From the NCBI GenBank assembly GCA_024278415.1, contig JAJRTI010000341.1, forward strand, positions 1 to 13,230: a stretch of 13,230 nt of DNA. Reading direction: 5' to 3'. The stretch comes from Planctomycetota bacterium. GTDB lineage: Bacteria > Planctomycetota > Brocadiia > JAJRTI01. The notes under the pieces are model-generated. The model was given only the letters and a program-made list of their open reading frames with translations, did no database searches and was not told the DNA's origin. This document shows positions 1 to 6,332 of the stretch, piece by piece. Position 1 is the stretch's first letter. Each line of letters opens with the position of its first letter. The position numbers and the translations under genes were made by a program.

Positions 1-2598
1 CATGAACCGCAGCCGCGGCTGGCCCCAACAGGCCCAGTCGAAGCTGGGGTTGCGGTTGGGGCCTGGCGTTGTGATGAACGCGATCGTGGGGGTCTTGCCG
101 GCCCACTTGTCCAGCCGGATGGCCACTGGCTTCCATTTGCTCTTGGTCCAGAACTCGTCGAACACGGGCTCCCCGTCGACCTCGACGCGGAACTGCACGC
201 CATCGCTGCGGCCATCAACGGCATCCCGCAGGCCCACTGCGAACTCGAGAACGGCTTCATGTTTGGGGGGAATAGCCACGCGATAGCGCGCAAACGTGCT
301 CGGTGGGGGATTGCCCGTCTTCGCGCGCACGCGCCAAGGCGGATGGGCGAAGATGGCTCGTTTGTGGACCAGCCCGCAACGTTCCATCGTGGGGATGAAG
401 CTTCCGCCGCGGCCTAGAGCGCTTTCCTTGCCGTCGACCACGATCCCCGTCTCGGCCCCGCTGATGTGGTCGATAAAGTCGAAGGTGTTCGCCGCTGGCA
501 GATCGCGAACGTCGAACATGGCCTTGTTGTCGTCGAGCATGGGCGTGGCCACGATGAGGGGGCTCGATGCGCGCAGCAGGTGCGCCGCGGCGTGGTTGGG
601 CGGGTCGGCCATGTAGGAGTAGGCGCGTTTCGGGTCGAGGCCGAAGAGGCCGTCTTCGTTGTACGCGGTCCAGCCTGAGATCGAGCCGGTTCCCTTGTGC
701 GCGTTCACGCCCATGAGCACTTCGTACACGGTCTGCTCCTTGCCGCCGGCCGTTCGCACGAAGCGCGAGCCGCCGCCCTGGGTGCGGTCGTACCGCGCCG
801 CGACTCCGCCCTTGCCCTTGAGGCGGAACTTCGTGCTATCGCGCCATTCACTGGCGAGATCGGGCTCCAATTGGTCGACGGCCCACACCTTGGCCTCCGC
901 GAGAAGAGACGCCACCTCGCCGTTCATGCGCTCGAATTGAGCGACGTATGGCCGGTTGAACGTGGGGATGACGCCCCAGTTCTCATACGCGCGGCGCCAG
1001 GCGAGAAAGAGCCCGGTGTTGCCGGGGTTGCACATGCCGAGATAGCCGTTGATCGTGGTGTAGCGCGTGAGGAAGTAGGACGCGATGGGGTGGCCGCAGG
1101 AGATGAACCGGTCGTCCCATGTGCCGAACACGTGGTTCACGGCCCTGGCCGCGTGCCGCTGCGCGAACGCCTCGTAACGGCACGTCACCTCGTCGAGCCC
1201 TTCGCCCGATAGCGCCACGTCCGGCATCGCCTCGCGTAGCTGCTTGTGGAGTGCGATGTTCCCTTGGATTGTCGTCATGCCGTCCACCCGGCCCCCTGGG
1301 TCATTCCGAATGCAGAGCGTCTGGTCGAGGTGCATCGCGTCGAAGCCGTACTTCTCGTGTGCTTCGACGAGCCGGCGCGTCAGTTCGTCTCGCCACGCCT
1401 TGAGCGCCGGGTTGATGTACGCGAACTTTGTGCTCGGCTCGATATCCTTGCGGTTGCGCTGGAGCGGCGGCATCCACCACGCCAACTCTTTGGTGAACGG
1501 ATTGCGGAGTTGGAACTCTTTGAAGCGCTCATATGCTTCGTGCTTGGGGTCGCAGCCGAAGTAGTTCATGTGCGGCATGACCTTGTACCCAAGCTTGTGC
1601 GCGTACTCGACGAACGGCTTGAACTTCTCGTTGGCCTCGTAGTCGGGATACATCACGTCATAGCGGTACTTGCGCCAGTTGGGCACGTAGAGCAGCGTCG
1701 CCACCGGCGGCACGTGCTTGCGCAACTCGTCGAGCACGGCTTTGTCCATGCCCACGGTGGCCATGAACTTGATGCGGTTCACCCACTTGGGTTTGCGCTG
1801 CGCCATGGGCGTGAGGCCCCACGTCTTCTCGGCCCAGTCGCGGTAGCGCTTGGCCGGCCCGCGCCAGTCGCCCTTGAAGAAGGCGATCCGCCACTCGACG
1901 CTCTGGACCGAGGTGAGGTCGTCGAAGGGCGCGAAGTTGTGGGACTCGAATGCGAGACGCACGCGGCCCTGCGACCGCTGCCAGCGCAACGCCTTGAAGC
2001 GGAGTTTCGTGTCAGGGCTCCAGACCCAAAACCCGCCCTTCTTTCCCTGGACAACCATCATTTGCACTTCCCAGCCCACGGGCCATGAGAAGCTCAAGTC
2101 CTGCACCGGGCAGTATTTGCCCAAGCGCACGCCGGACATGCCCGGCACGAGGCACTCGGTCGAGTCCAGGTCCAACCCGGCGATCCCCCATTGCACGGCG
2201 TACAGGCCCTTTCGAGAGGTCGTGCCGGTCTGGCGGACGAGCACGTCCTGTGTGGCCGGGTCGATCTGCACGGTTGTTGTGATACGCCCTAAATCGGGCA
2301 GTTCCGTGGCGATTTCAGCGGTCGTGCGTCCGCGCGGCGTTGCGCGGGACCGGCTTCCGTTGCCGACAAGCTGCTTGCGTCCGTACCAGAGCAAGCCCGC
2401 GAGCTTGGCATCGTCGCCCCCCACCGTGTACGTTTCGCCAGTGAGCTTGTTCTCGATCGACACGACCGTGCCACGGTCGACCACGAGCCGGCCGTTGGCC
2501 GTGTCGACTGTGACTTTGGCGCCTTCGACGTGGACGTCTGCGAACAGTCTTTGCGCGAGAACAGCAACAAGAATGAATAGATAGCATCGTCTCGCCAT
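1..2598 (-). CDS. Secreted glycoside-hydrolase-like protein, DUF6259-type; 3' end outside window
   Basis: This frame starts at ATG 2598 and stays open for 866 codons to the window edge, so the C-terminus is missing. A GAGGAAG ribosome-binding site lies 6-7 bases upstream (2605-2611). Residues 1-20 form a signal peptide with likely cleavage at LFA|D, so the protein should be exported. Residues 21 to about 270 look like a beta-rich N-terminal domain. From about 275 (KFMATVG) the sequence reads as a TIM-barrel glycosidase: YVPNW, MPHMNYFG, then GFDAMHLDQT with Asp425 and LSGEGLDE with Glu466, candidates for the catalytic acidic pair. Residues from about 770 (RYRVAIPP to WACWGQPRL) resemble a beta-sandwich carbohydrate-binding module. 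The overall pattern matches the DUF6259 proteins common in PVC-group bacteria. Substrate is unknown. The glycosidase-like fold is fairly secure; the exact family is recalled, not searched. Confidence 0.8.
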   Translation of the reverse strand, partial: MARRCYLFILVAVLAQRLFADVHVEGAKVTVDTANGRLVVDRGTVVSIENKLTGETYTVGGDDAKLAGLLWYGRKQLVGNGSRSRATPRGRTTAEIATELPDLGRITTTVQIDPATQDVLVRQTGTTSRKGLYAVQWGIAGLDLDSTECLVPGMSGVRLGKYCPVQDLSFSWPVGWEVQMMVVQGKKGGFWVWSPDTKLRFKALRWQRSQGRVRLAFESHNFAPFDDLTSVQSVEWRIAFFKGDWRGPAKRYRDWAEKTWGLTPMAQRKPKWVNRIKFMATVGMDKAVLDELRKHVPPVATLLYVPNWRKYRYDVMYPDYEANEKFKPFVEYAHKLGYKVMPHMNYFGCDPKHEAYERFKEFQLRNPFTKELAWWMPPLQRNRKDIEPSTKFAYINPALKAWRDELTRRLVEAHEKYGFDAMHLDQTLCIRNDPGGRVDGMTTIQGNIALHKQLREAMPDVALSGEGLDEVTCRYEAFAQRHAARAVNHVFGTWDDRFISCGHPIASYFLTRYTTINGYLGMCNPGNTGLFLAWRRAYENWGVIPTFNRPYVAQFERMNGEVASLLAEAKVWAVDQLEPDLASEWRDSTKFRLKGKGGVAARYDRTQGGGSRFVRTAGGKEQTVYEVLMGVNAHKGTGSISGWTAYNEDGLFGLDPKRAYSYMADPPNHAAAHLLRASSPLIVATPMLDDNKAMFDVRDLPAANTFDFIDHISGAETGIVVDGKESALGRGGSFIPTMERCGLVHKRAIFAHPPWRVRAKTGNPPPSTFARYRVAIPPKHEAVLEFAVGLRDAVDGRSDGVQFRVEVDGEPVFDEFWTKSKWKPVAIRLDKWAGKTPTIAFITTPGPNRNPSFDWACWGQPRLRFM

Positions 2599-2631
2599 GG
2601 GCAGCTTCCTCGTGTGACCAAGACCCGCGAG

Positions 2632-2680
2632 TTCAACTTGAATTGGCAACCGATGGTAACATGAACCAGGCGCTTGCGCC
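2632..2680. promoter_or_regulatory. Two short palindromes upstream of the secreted glycosidase gene
   Basis: In the leader of the leftmost gene there is a perfect TTCAA-c-TTGAA palindrome (2632-2642) and a perfect GGCGC-tt-GCGCC palindrome (2669-2680). Between them, on the minus strand, TGTTACCAT resembles an extended -10 box but has no convincing -35. The palindromes could be operators for a sugar-responsive repressor. That is a guess from position alone, and short palindromes also occur by chance. The rest of 2599-2881 shows no gene and no T-tract terminator after parB. Confidence 0.2.
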
Positions 2681-2881
2681 ACGCTGCGGGTGGCGGCCCT
2701 TTGGGTGTTAGGGGGGAGTTTGGCCGCCGTGTTCAGGGGTGTGGCGACGCACTTGTCGTGCGCGCCTTGTCGTGTGCACGCGCCACCTCGCAAGGATTGG
2801 CAACCTTGTGAAGTTGAGCGCCTCGGCGGGGAGTCGGCAGGCCGCACGGACTCGAGGCAGGGGCGGGATGCGGCGAGCGGG

Positions 2882-3730
2882 CTACTTCACCCCAAGGGCT
2901 TGCAGCAGGCCGTCAAGTTCGTCGAGCGACTGGTATCGGATCATCACCTGTCCCGACTTGTTGTCCTTTGACAGGATCGTCACGTTGAGCCCCAGTTTCT
3001 TTCCGATCGTTTCCTCCAGCTCCTTCACGCTACGGCTCTTGGCCTTAGTCTTTGCCGCAGCCTTTCCCTTCGTCTTCCCCGACACGAGGCGTTCGACCTC
3101 GCGAACCGAAAGGTCGTCCTTCTCGATGCGCTTGGCCAACTCGCGCTGCGCCTTCTGGGTGCGGCATGAGAGCAGCGCCCGCGCGTGGCCCATGGACAGT
3201 GTTCCACGTGAAACGGAAGTCTGGATCTCAGGCGGCAGATCCAGCAGCCGGATGAAATTCGCCACGGACGACCGGTCCATGCCCACCCGCTCCGCGGCTT
3301 CCTCCTGGGTCAGCTTCAACTCCCGGATGAGTTGGCTGAAGGCCTTGGCCTTTTCGATAGGGTTCAAGTCTTCCCGCTGGATGTTCTCCACCAGCGCCAA
3401 CTCGAGCATGCGGTCGTCCGACACGTCCTTCACCACGGCCGGGATGCGCTCCAGGCCCAGGTGCTGCGCCGCGCGCCAGCGGCGCTCGCCAGCGATCAGT
3501 TCGTAGCCTTTGCCCGCCTCCCGCACCACGATGGGCTGGAGGATGCCGTTGCGGTCGATGGATTCAATGAGAGCGGACAGGGCCCCGGGCTCCATTTCGA
3601 TGCGAGGCTGGTTGCGGTTGGGCTCCACCTCGTCGGGGTCGAGGTAGCGCACCTCGGCAACGGCCTCGGCCTCTTGCCCTTTGGGGAGCAGTGCGCCCAG
3701 CCCTTTTCCCAAGCGGCGTTCACGCGCCAT
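2882..3730 (-). CDS. parB: Chromosome-partitioning protein ParB (parS-binding CTPase)
   Basis: This 282-residue protein is a standard chromosomal ParB (Spo0J). ParB binds parS, uses CTP to clamp and spread on DNA, and works with ParA to segregate the origin region. The N-terminal box LGKGLGALL (residues 8-16) is the usual ParA-contact segment. The CTP-binding domain shows NQPR (40-43), GERRWRAA (81-88) and ENIQRE (115-120). A helix-turn-helix follows at about 141-165 (LTQEEAAERVGMDRSS), then a lysine- and alanine-rich linker at about 219-235 and a C-terminal dimerisation domain of about 45 residues. Length is typical of the family. Its ATG lies inside the end of parA (11-bp overlap), so the two are translationally coupled. 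It ends in TAG. A parS site is embedded in its coding sequence. Confidence 0.96.
   Translation of the reverse strand: MARERRLGKGLGALLPKGQEAEAVAEVRYLDPDEVEPNRNQPRIEMEPGALSALIESIDRNGILQPIVVREAGKGYELIAGERRWRAAQHLGLERIPAVVKDVSDDRMLELALVENIQREDLNPIEKAKAFSQLIRELKLTQEEAAERVGMDRSSVANFIRLLDLPPEIQTSVSRGTLSMGHARALLSCRTQKAQRELAKRIEKDDLSVREVERLVSGKTKGKAAAKTKAKSRSVKELEETIGKKLGLNVTILSKDNKSGQVMIRYQSLDELDGLLQALGVK
3200..3215. promoter_or_regulatory. parS: parS site 1, inside parB
   Basis: TGTTCCACGTGAAACG matches the bacterial parS consensus TGTTTCACGTGAAACA at 14 of 16 positions and keeps the central CACGTG. The C at position 5 is a variant accepted in other phyla. The site is read through by parB, where it encodes part of SVSRGT. 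A parS inside or beside parAB is common in chromosomal systems. Confidence 0.85.
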
Positions 3731-4478
3731 ATCCGAGCACCTCCCGGGTCAACTGTGCGTAGTGTCTGGCGCCAGTGCTGCGCACATCGTAATCGAAGAT
3801 AGCCAATCCGTGGCTAGGCGCCTCGGCGAGCGCGGGGTCCCGCACGATGCGCGTGCGGAAGACCTGGTCGCCGAAAAATTCGGCCACCTCCCGCACGACT
3901 TCTCGCGCCACGGACAGGCCTGGCTGGAACATGGTGAAAAGGATCCCAGCGAGCGGAAGAGGATTGGACCTTTTCTGGCCCACCAAGTCAAGAGCGCGCA
4001 CCATTTCACTCAGTCCTTCCATAGAGTAATACTCGGCTTGGATGGGTATGAGCACGGCATCGCTGGCCGTGAGGGCGTTGCGCGTCAGTATTCCCAACGA
4101 CGGCGGGCAGTCCACGAAGACGAAGTCGTAATCATCTTGCACGGCCTGGGCGAGCGGCACAAGCCCCGCGTCTTCGCTCAGCACCCCCAAGTCGCGTTCC
4201 ATATTCACCAGGCGGCGGGACGACGGCACGACACTCAAAGTGGGGATGTAGGTCTGCGCCAGGGCCCGGCCCAGACGCTTAGGGTTCAGCAGTGCGTGCA
4301 TCACGTTGGGGCCCTCGCCCGCGTCCACTCCGAGGCCGCTCGTCGCGTTGGCCTGCGGGTCGATGTCGATCAGGAGCACGCGCTGCCCGGCAAGTGCGAG
4401 GCCGGCCGACAGGTTGATCGCGGTGGTTGTCTTGCCCACCCCGCCCTTCTGGTTTGCAATCGCGATTGTCTTGGCCAT
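3720..4478 (-). CDS. parA: Chromosome-partitioning ATPase ParA (Soj)
   Basis: This 252-residue ParA/Soj ATPase binds the nucleoid non-specifically as an ATP dimer and is stimulated by ParB-parS complexes to move replicated origins apart. The deviant Walker A motif KGGVGKTT is at residues 11-18 with the signature Lys11. Walker A' DIDPQAN is at 38-44 and Walker B FVDCPPS at 121-127. The C-terminal motif LAEAPSHG (about 217-224) is typical. The element before it, usually PRNVRL in Soj, reads VRDPAL here, a mild departure near the DNA-binding surface. There is no N-terminal helix-turn-helix, as expected for a chromosomal ParA and unlike P1-type plasmid ParA. An AGGGA sequence sits about 12 bases before ATG 4478. 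It overlaps parB by 11 bp and is first in the operon. Confidence 0.96.
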   Translation of the reverse strand: MAKTIAIANQKGGVGKTTTAINLSAGLALAGQRVLLIDIDPQANATSGLGVDAGEGPNVMHALLNPKRLGRALAQTYIPTLSVVPSSRRLVNMERDLGVLSEDAGLVPLAQAVQDDYDFVFVDCPPSLGILTRNALTASDAVLIPIQAEYYSMEGLSEMVRALDLVGQKRSNPLPLAGILFTMFQPGLSVAREVVREVAEFFGDQVFRTRIVRDPALAEAPSHGLAIFDYDVRSTGARHYAQLTREVLGYGA

Positions 4479-4510
4479 GTGCAGTCGCTTCCCTGCGCGA
4501 TGCGAACTTC

Positions 4511-4526
4511 CGTTTCACGTGGAACT
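4511..4526. promoter_or_regulatory. parS: parS site 2, in the parA leader at the transcription start
   Basis: CGTTTCACGTGGAACT matches the parS consensus at 13 of 16 positions with CACGTG intact. It is the inverted equivalent of the site in parB: 15 of 16 bases agree, and with flanking bases 20 agree in a row. It directly abuts the -10 hexamer of the predicted parA promoter, on the transcription-start side, so bound ParB would be expected to hinder polymerase. Confidence 0.83.
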
Positions 4527-4554
4527 ATTATAGTGCACGCCGCCTCCAGTGCAA
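4527..4554 (-). promoter_or_regulatory. Predicted sigma-70 type promoter of parAB
   Basis: On the minus strand a perfect TATAAT (4527-4532) is preceded at 16 bp by a weak TTGCAC -35 (4549-4554). Transcription would start at about 4520, inside parS site 2, leaving a leader of about 40 bases before the parA start. The perfect -10 stands out in GC-rich surroundings. Confidence 0.6.
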
Positions 4555-4727
4555 GGGGGCGCGCTCCTACTGGCGGCCCGGCATGGCCCTCGGCCATCGC
4601 GTATCGACAGTGAAAACAAGCGCCATGTGGAGTGCGGCGGCTTGACGCCGCTTTCTCTCCCCCGCGCTGGCTTGGCCGCGCTGTTACGCGCAAGCAAGTT
4701 GGCGTTCCGGCCGCGATAAGAGCTTAG

Positions 4728-4775
4728 CCGTTTTGCGAGACTTCGCCTGCAAAACGGGGCCTCCTGTCGGAGGCC
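4728..4775. repeat. Two-hairpin repeat unit, copy 1
   Basis: The first hairpin has a perfect 9-bp stem, CCGTTTTGC / GCAAAACGG (4728-4736 and 4749-4757), around a 12-base loop gagacttcgcct. It is followed without a gap by a perfect 7-bp stem, GGCCTCC-tgtc-GGAGGCC (4758-4775). The same arrangement, with conserved ACTTCGC and GTCGG segments, recurs at 5130-5174. It is unlike a Rho-independent terminator because no T-tract follows on either strand. Confidence 0.65.
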
Positions 4776-4818
4776 GTTGGATCGAGAGGGCAATGGGCCG
4801 GCTGCCTGAAGATTGACA

Positions 4819-4832
4819 ATTGGAGATTGGAG
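4819..4832. repeat. Tandem 7-mer ATTGGAG x2
   Basis: Two adjacent copies of ATTGGAG occur next to TTGACAATTG. It is a short low-complexity tract. No function is evident. Confidence 0.5.
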
Positions 4833-4910
4833 ACTGCAAAAGGTTTTCAGACGTCCACTTTTTCGACACTTCTATTCTGGGCTGGTGAGAAATGCGGGTT
4901 GAGCGACCCA

Positions 4911-4927
4911 GGCGGGCGAAGCCCGCC
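4911..4927. repeat. Perfect hairpin GGCGGGC-gaa-GCCCGCC
   Basis: A perfect 7-bp stem with a 3-base loop whose centre reads GCGAAGC, a core shared with neighbouring palindromes. It is flanked by CCCAGG on both sides (direct repeat 4907-4912 and 4929-4934, partly overlapping the stem). Confidence 0.6.
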
Positions 4928-4938
4928 ACCCAGGAGCG

Positions 4939-4958
4939 GATCCCGAAGCTTCGGGATC
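4939..4958. repeat. Perfect 20-bp palindrome centred on AAGCTT
   Basis: GATCCCGAAGCTTCGGGATC is fully self-complementary with no loop and lies 11 bp after the preceding hairpin. It could be a protein-binding site or cruciform-forming repeat. It contains the CGAAG core seen in adjacent palindromes. Confidence 0.7.
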
Positions 4959-4994
4959 GCCTTCCGTCTTCATCGTAAGGGCGAGCAAGCATCG

Positions 4995-5010
4995 GAATGC
5001 CAAGGCATTC
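4995..5010. repeat. Perfect hairpin GAATGCC-aa-GGCATTC
   Basis: A 7-bp perfect stem with a 2-base centre, with further imperfect pairing outside (AGCA ... TGCT). It is one of several closely spaced palindromes in this block. Confidence 0.6.
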
Positions 5011-5129
5011 TGCTCCAGCTTCTTGTTTCTTGTCGCGGTTGCTGACCAATGAAGGCAACAAAGCGGGATCCGCTCCGGGCAGGCAACTTCTTGTTTTTCA
5101 TGACAGTTCTGGATGGATAAGGCACTACG

Positions 5130-5174
5130 CTTTTTCGCAGACTTCGCTGCGAGAAAGGGGCGGCGTCGGGCCGC
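5130..5174. repeat. Two-hairpin repeat unit, copy 2
   Basis: The first hairpin is an 11-bp stem (5130-5140 with 5147-5157, one G-T wobble) around acttcg, with CGCAG/CTGCG closest to the loop. After two bases comes a second hairpin, GCGGC-gtcgg-GCCGC (5160-5174). The order, spacing, ACTTCGC segment, following G-run and GTCGG all match copy 1 at 4728-4775, while the stems differ in sequence but still pair. It joins directly onto the inverted-repeat element at 5175-5252. Confidence 0.65.
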
Positions 5175-5252
5175 TTGTAGTAGGGCGATTTATCGCCCGT
5201 CTGCCTCGTGAGAGCAAGGACGTTCGACGGGCAATGAATTGCCCTACTATAA
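5175..5252. repeat. 78-bp inverted-repeat element with palindromic arms
   Basis: The left arm (5175-5201) and right arm (5226-5252) are 27 bases each and match as inverted repeats at 23 positions, separated by 24 bases. Each arm contains its own perfect 7-bp hairpin: GGGCGAT-tt-ATCGCCC on the left and GGGCAAT-ga-ATTGCCC on the right. The C-G to T-A type difference between the arms occurs on both sides of each small stem, so both stay paired. There is no coding capacity. It resembles a small non-autonomous repeat or structured intergenic element; I cannot name a family. Confidence 0.7.
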
Positions 5253-5418
5253 ACCACGTCGCCTCGCTCCGCACACATCGACGACATGTTGTCGTTCGAA
5301 AACCGGTAAGGGCCTAAGGAGCCAAGAAGCGCTCTGCCGCCGCCCTATGGGGCCTGCCGCACGTATCCCGCAAATGTCCAGTCTGTGGTCCGCGAGGGAA
5401 AGCCCCGTGTTTTTCCTG

Positions 5419-5447
5419 TTGCATTCGCTGATTTCATGTGGTACTAT
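5419..5447 (+). promoter_or_regulatory. Predicted promoter of the permease gene
   Basis: TTGCAT (5419-5424), a 17-bp spacer and TACTAT (5442-5447), with an upstream TGG that makes an extended -10 box. Transcription would start near 5454, leaving about 30 bases of leader before the chosen ATG at 5486. It overlaps the alternative GTG start at 5438, which argues against that start. Confidence 0.5.
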
Positions 5448-5485
5448 CCGGCGTCCGCCACTTCTCTGTTCGGTGGGGAATCACT

Positions 5486-6298
5486 ATGAAGCTTTTCGCC
5501 ATCGCCAGAAATACGTTCCGGGAGGGCGTGCGCCAACCTGTATTCTACGTGTTGGCCGCGTTTGGCTCAGTCTTGCTGCTGGGCTCGGTGTATTTCACGC
5601 TCTTTTCGTTTGGCGAGGAAGCGAAGATCGTGAAGGACATGGGCCTGGCGACGATCACGCTGCTGGGCCTCGTCGTGGCCCTTTTCACGTCGTCGAGCGT
5701 GGTGAGCGACGAGATTGACAAGAAGACCGCGCTCACGGTACTGTGCAAGCCCGTGTCTAGGCCGCAGTTCGTCATCGGGAAGTTCCTTGGCATCGTATCG
5801 ACCGCGTTTGCCGCGATGCTGGTGCTCACGCTGGTGCTGGTCCTGGCGTTGTGGCTGCACGAACACGTGGCCATCAACAGCGCGCAGGGGCACGCCCACG
5901 GCCCGGCGCGGTCGGGGTTCCACCACGCCCCCAGCGTGCTGGTTGGCGCGCTCTTCGCCTTCATGCAAGTCTTCACCTTGGCTGCGGTGTCCGTTGCCGT
6001 GGCGACACGGTTTCCGATGATGGTCAATATGACCGCGTGTCTGTCGTTGTACATCCTCGGCCATGTGGGCCGCTACTTGTTCGTCAGTACGGAGCGCGGC
6101 GGGTTGTCCGGATATCTCGCGACCGTCGTGTATGCGTTGGCGCCGAATCTGTCCAATTTCAACGTGGCCGAAGCCATTGGGCTAGGCCACTCGGTGCCGG
6201 CGCCCTACGTCATGCTGTCGGCTCTTTACGCCCTGATCTACGCGGCCATCGCGCTGCTTGTTGCACTTGCCTCGTTCGAAACGCGAGAGCTTATGTAA
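5486..6298 (+). CDS. ABC-2 type transporter permease
   Basis: A 270-residue integral membrane protein of the ABC-2 permease type. About six membrane helices are visible: roughly residues 19-42, 53-73, 100-124, 150-174, 178-199 and 240-264. The cytoplasmic segment SDEIDKKTALTVLCKPVSRPQ (about 74-94) is the hallmark of these permeases (E-x-x-x-x-T ... KPVSR, then GK). The partner ATPase is not in the window and the cargo cannot be told. The loop between helices 3 and 4 (125-149) has six histidines, which is unusual. The start was chosen for its GTGGGGA ribosome-binding site and the conserved N-terminus MKLFAIARNTFREGVRQP. It is probably cotranscribed with the phosphoesterase 34 bp downstream. 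Confidence 0.85.
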   Translation: MKLFAIARNTFREGVRQPVFYVLAAFGSVLLLGSVYFTLFSFGEEAKIVKDMGLATITLLGLVVALFTSSSVVSDEIDKKTALTVLCKPVSRPQFVIGKFLGIVSTAFAAMLVLTLVLVLALWLHEHVAINSAQGHAHGPARSGFHHAPSVLVGALFAFMQVFTLAAVSVAVATRFPMMVNMTACLSLYILGHVGRYLFVSTERGGLSGYLATVVYALAPNLSNFNVAEAIGLGHSVPAPYVMLSALYALIYAAIALLVALASFETRELM

Positions 6299-6332
6299 CC
6301 CCCGCGGAGTTGCTCAACAAGGACTCAGGCTG

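Larger units (their letters stand above)
4555..5418. other. Long non-coding, palindrome-rich intergenic block
   Basis: Between the divergent parA and permease promoters there is roughly 0.86 kb with no protein I can support. The open frames here are short, lack ribosome-binding sites and show no recognisable motif. The stretch is packed with inverted repeats (listed separately at 4728-4775, 4911-4927, 4939-4958, 4995-5010, 5130-5174 and 5175-5252). Base composition is more mixed than in the flanking genes. I found no convincing DnaA-box cluster, tRNA or T-tract terminator. It may hold dispersed repeat insertions or a structured RNA. Confidence 0.6.

Noticed and set aside
1132..1143. Additional parS-like site (AACACGTGGTTC)
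   Set aside because: It has the CACGTG centre, but the flanking bases do not fit GTTYCACGTGRAAC. It is ordinary coding sequence.
2751..2774. Direct repeat CTTGTCGTG x2 between parB and the leftmost gene
   Set aside because: Two 9-base copies 6 bp apart in GC-rich sequence are weak evidence, with no associated structure or gene.
4728..4757. Rho-independent terminator
   Set aside because: The stem is strong, but no T-tract follows on either strand and no gene ends nearby.
5109..5122. Possible DnaA box (GATGGATAA) near parAB, hinting at oriC
   Set aside because: It matches the TGTGGATAA consensus at only 7 of 9 positions and is alone. No cluster or AT-rich unwinding region was seen.
4515..5317. 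Several short open frames on both strands in the palindrome-rich block
   Set aside because: They overlap one another, lack ribosome-binding sites and motifs, and their composition follows the palindromes.
5438..5485. Upstream GTG start adding 16 residues to the permease
   Set aside because: It lies within the predicted -10 region and has no ribosome-binding site. ATG 5486 has one and gives the conserved N-terminus.
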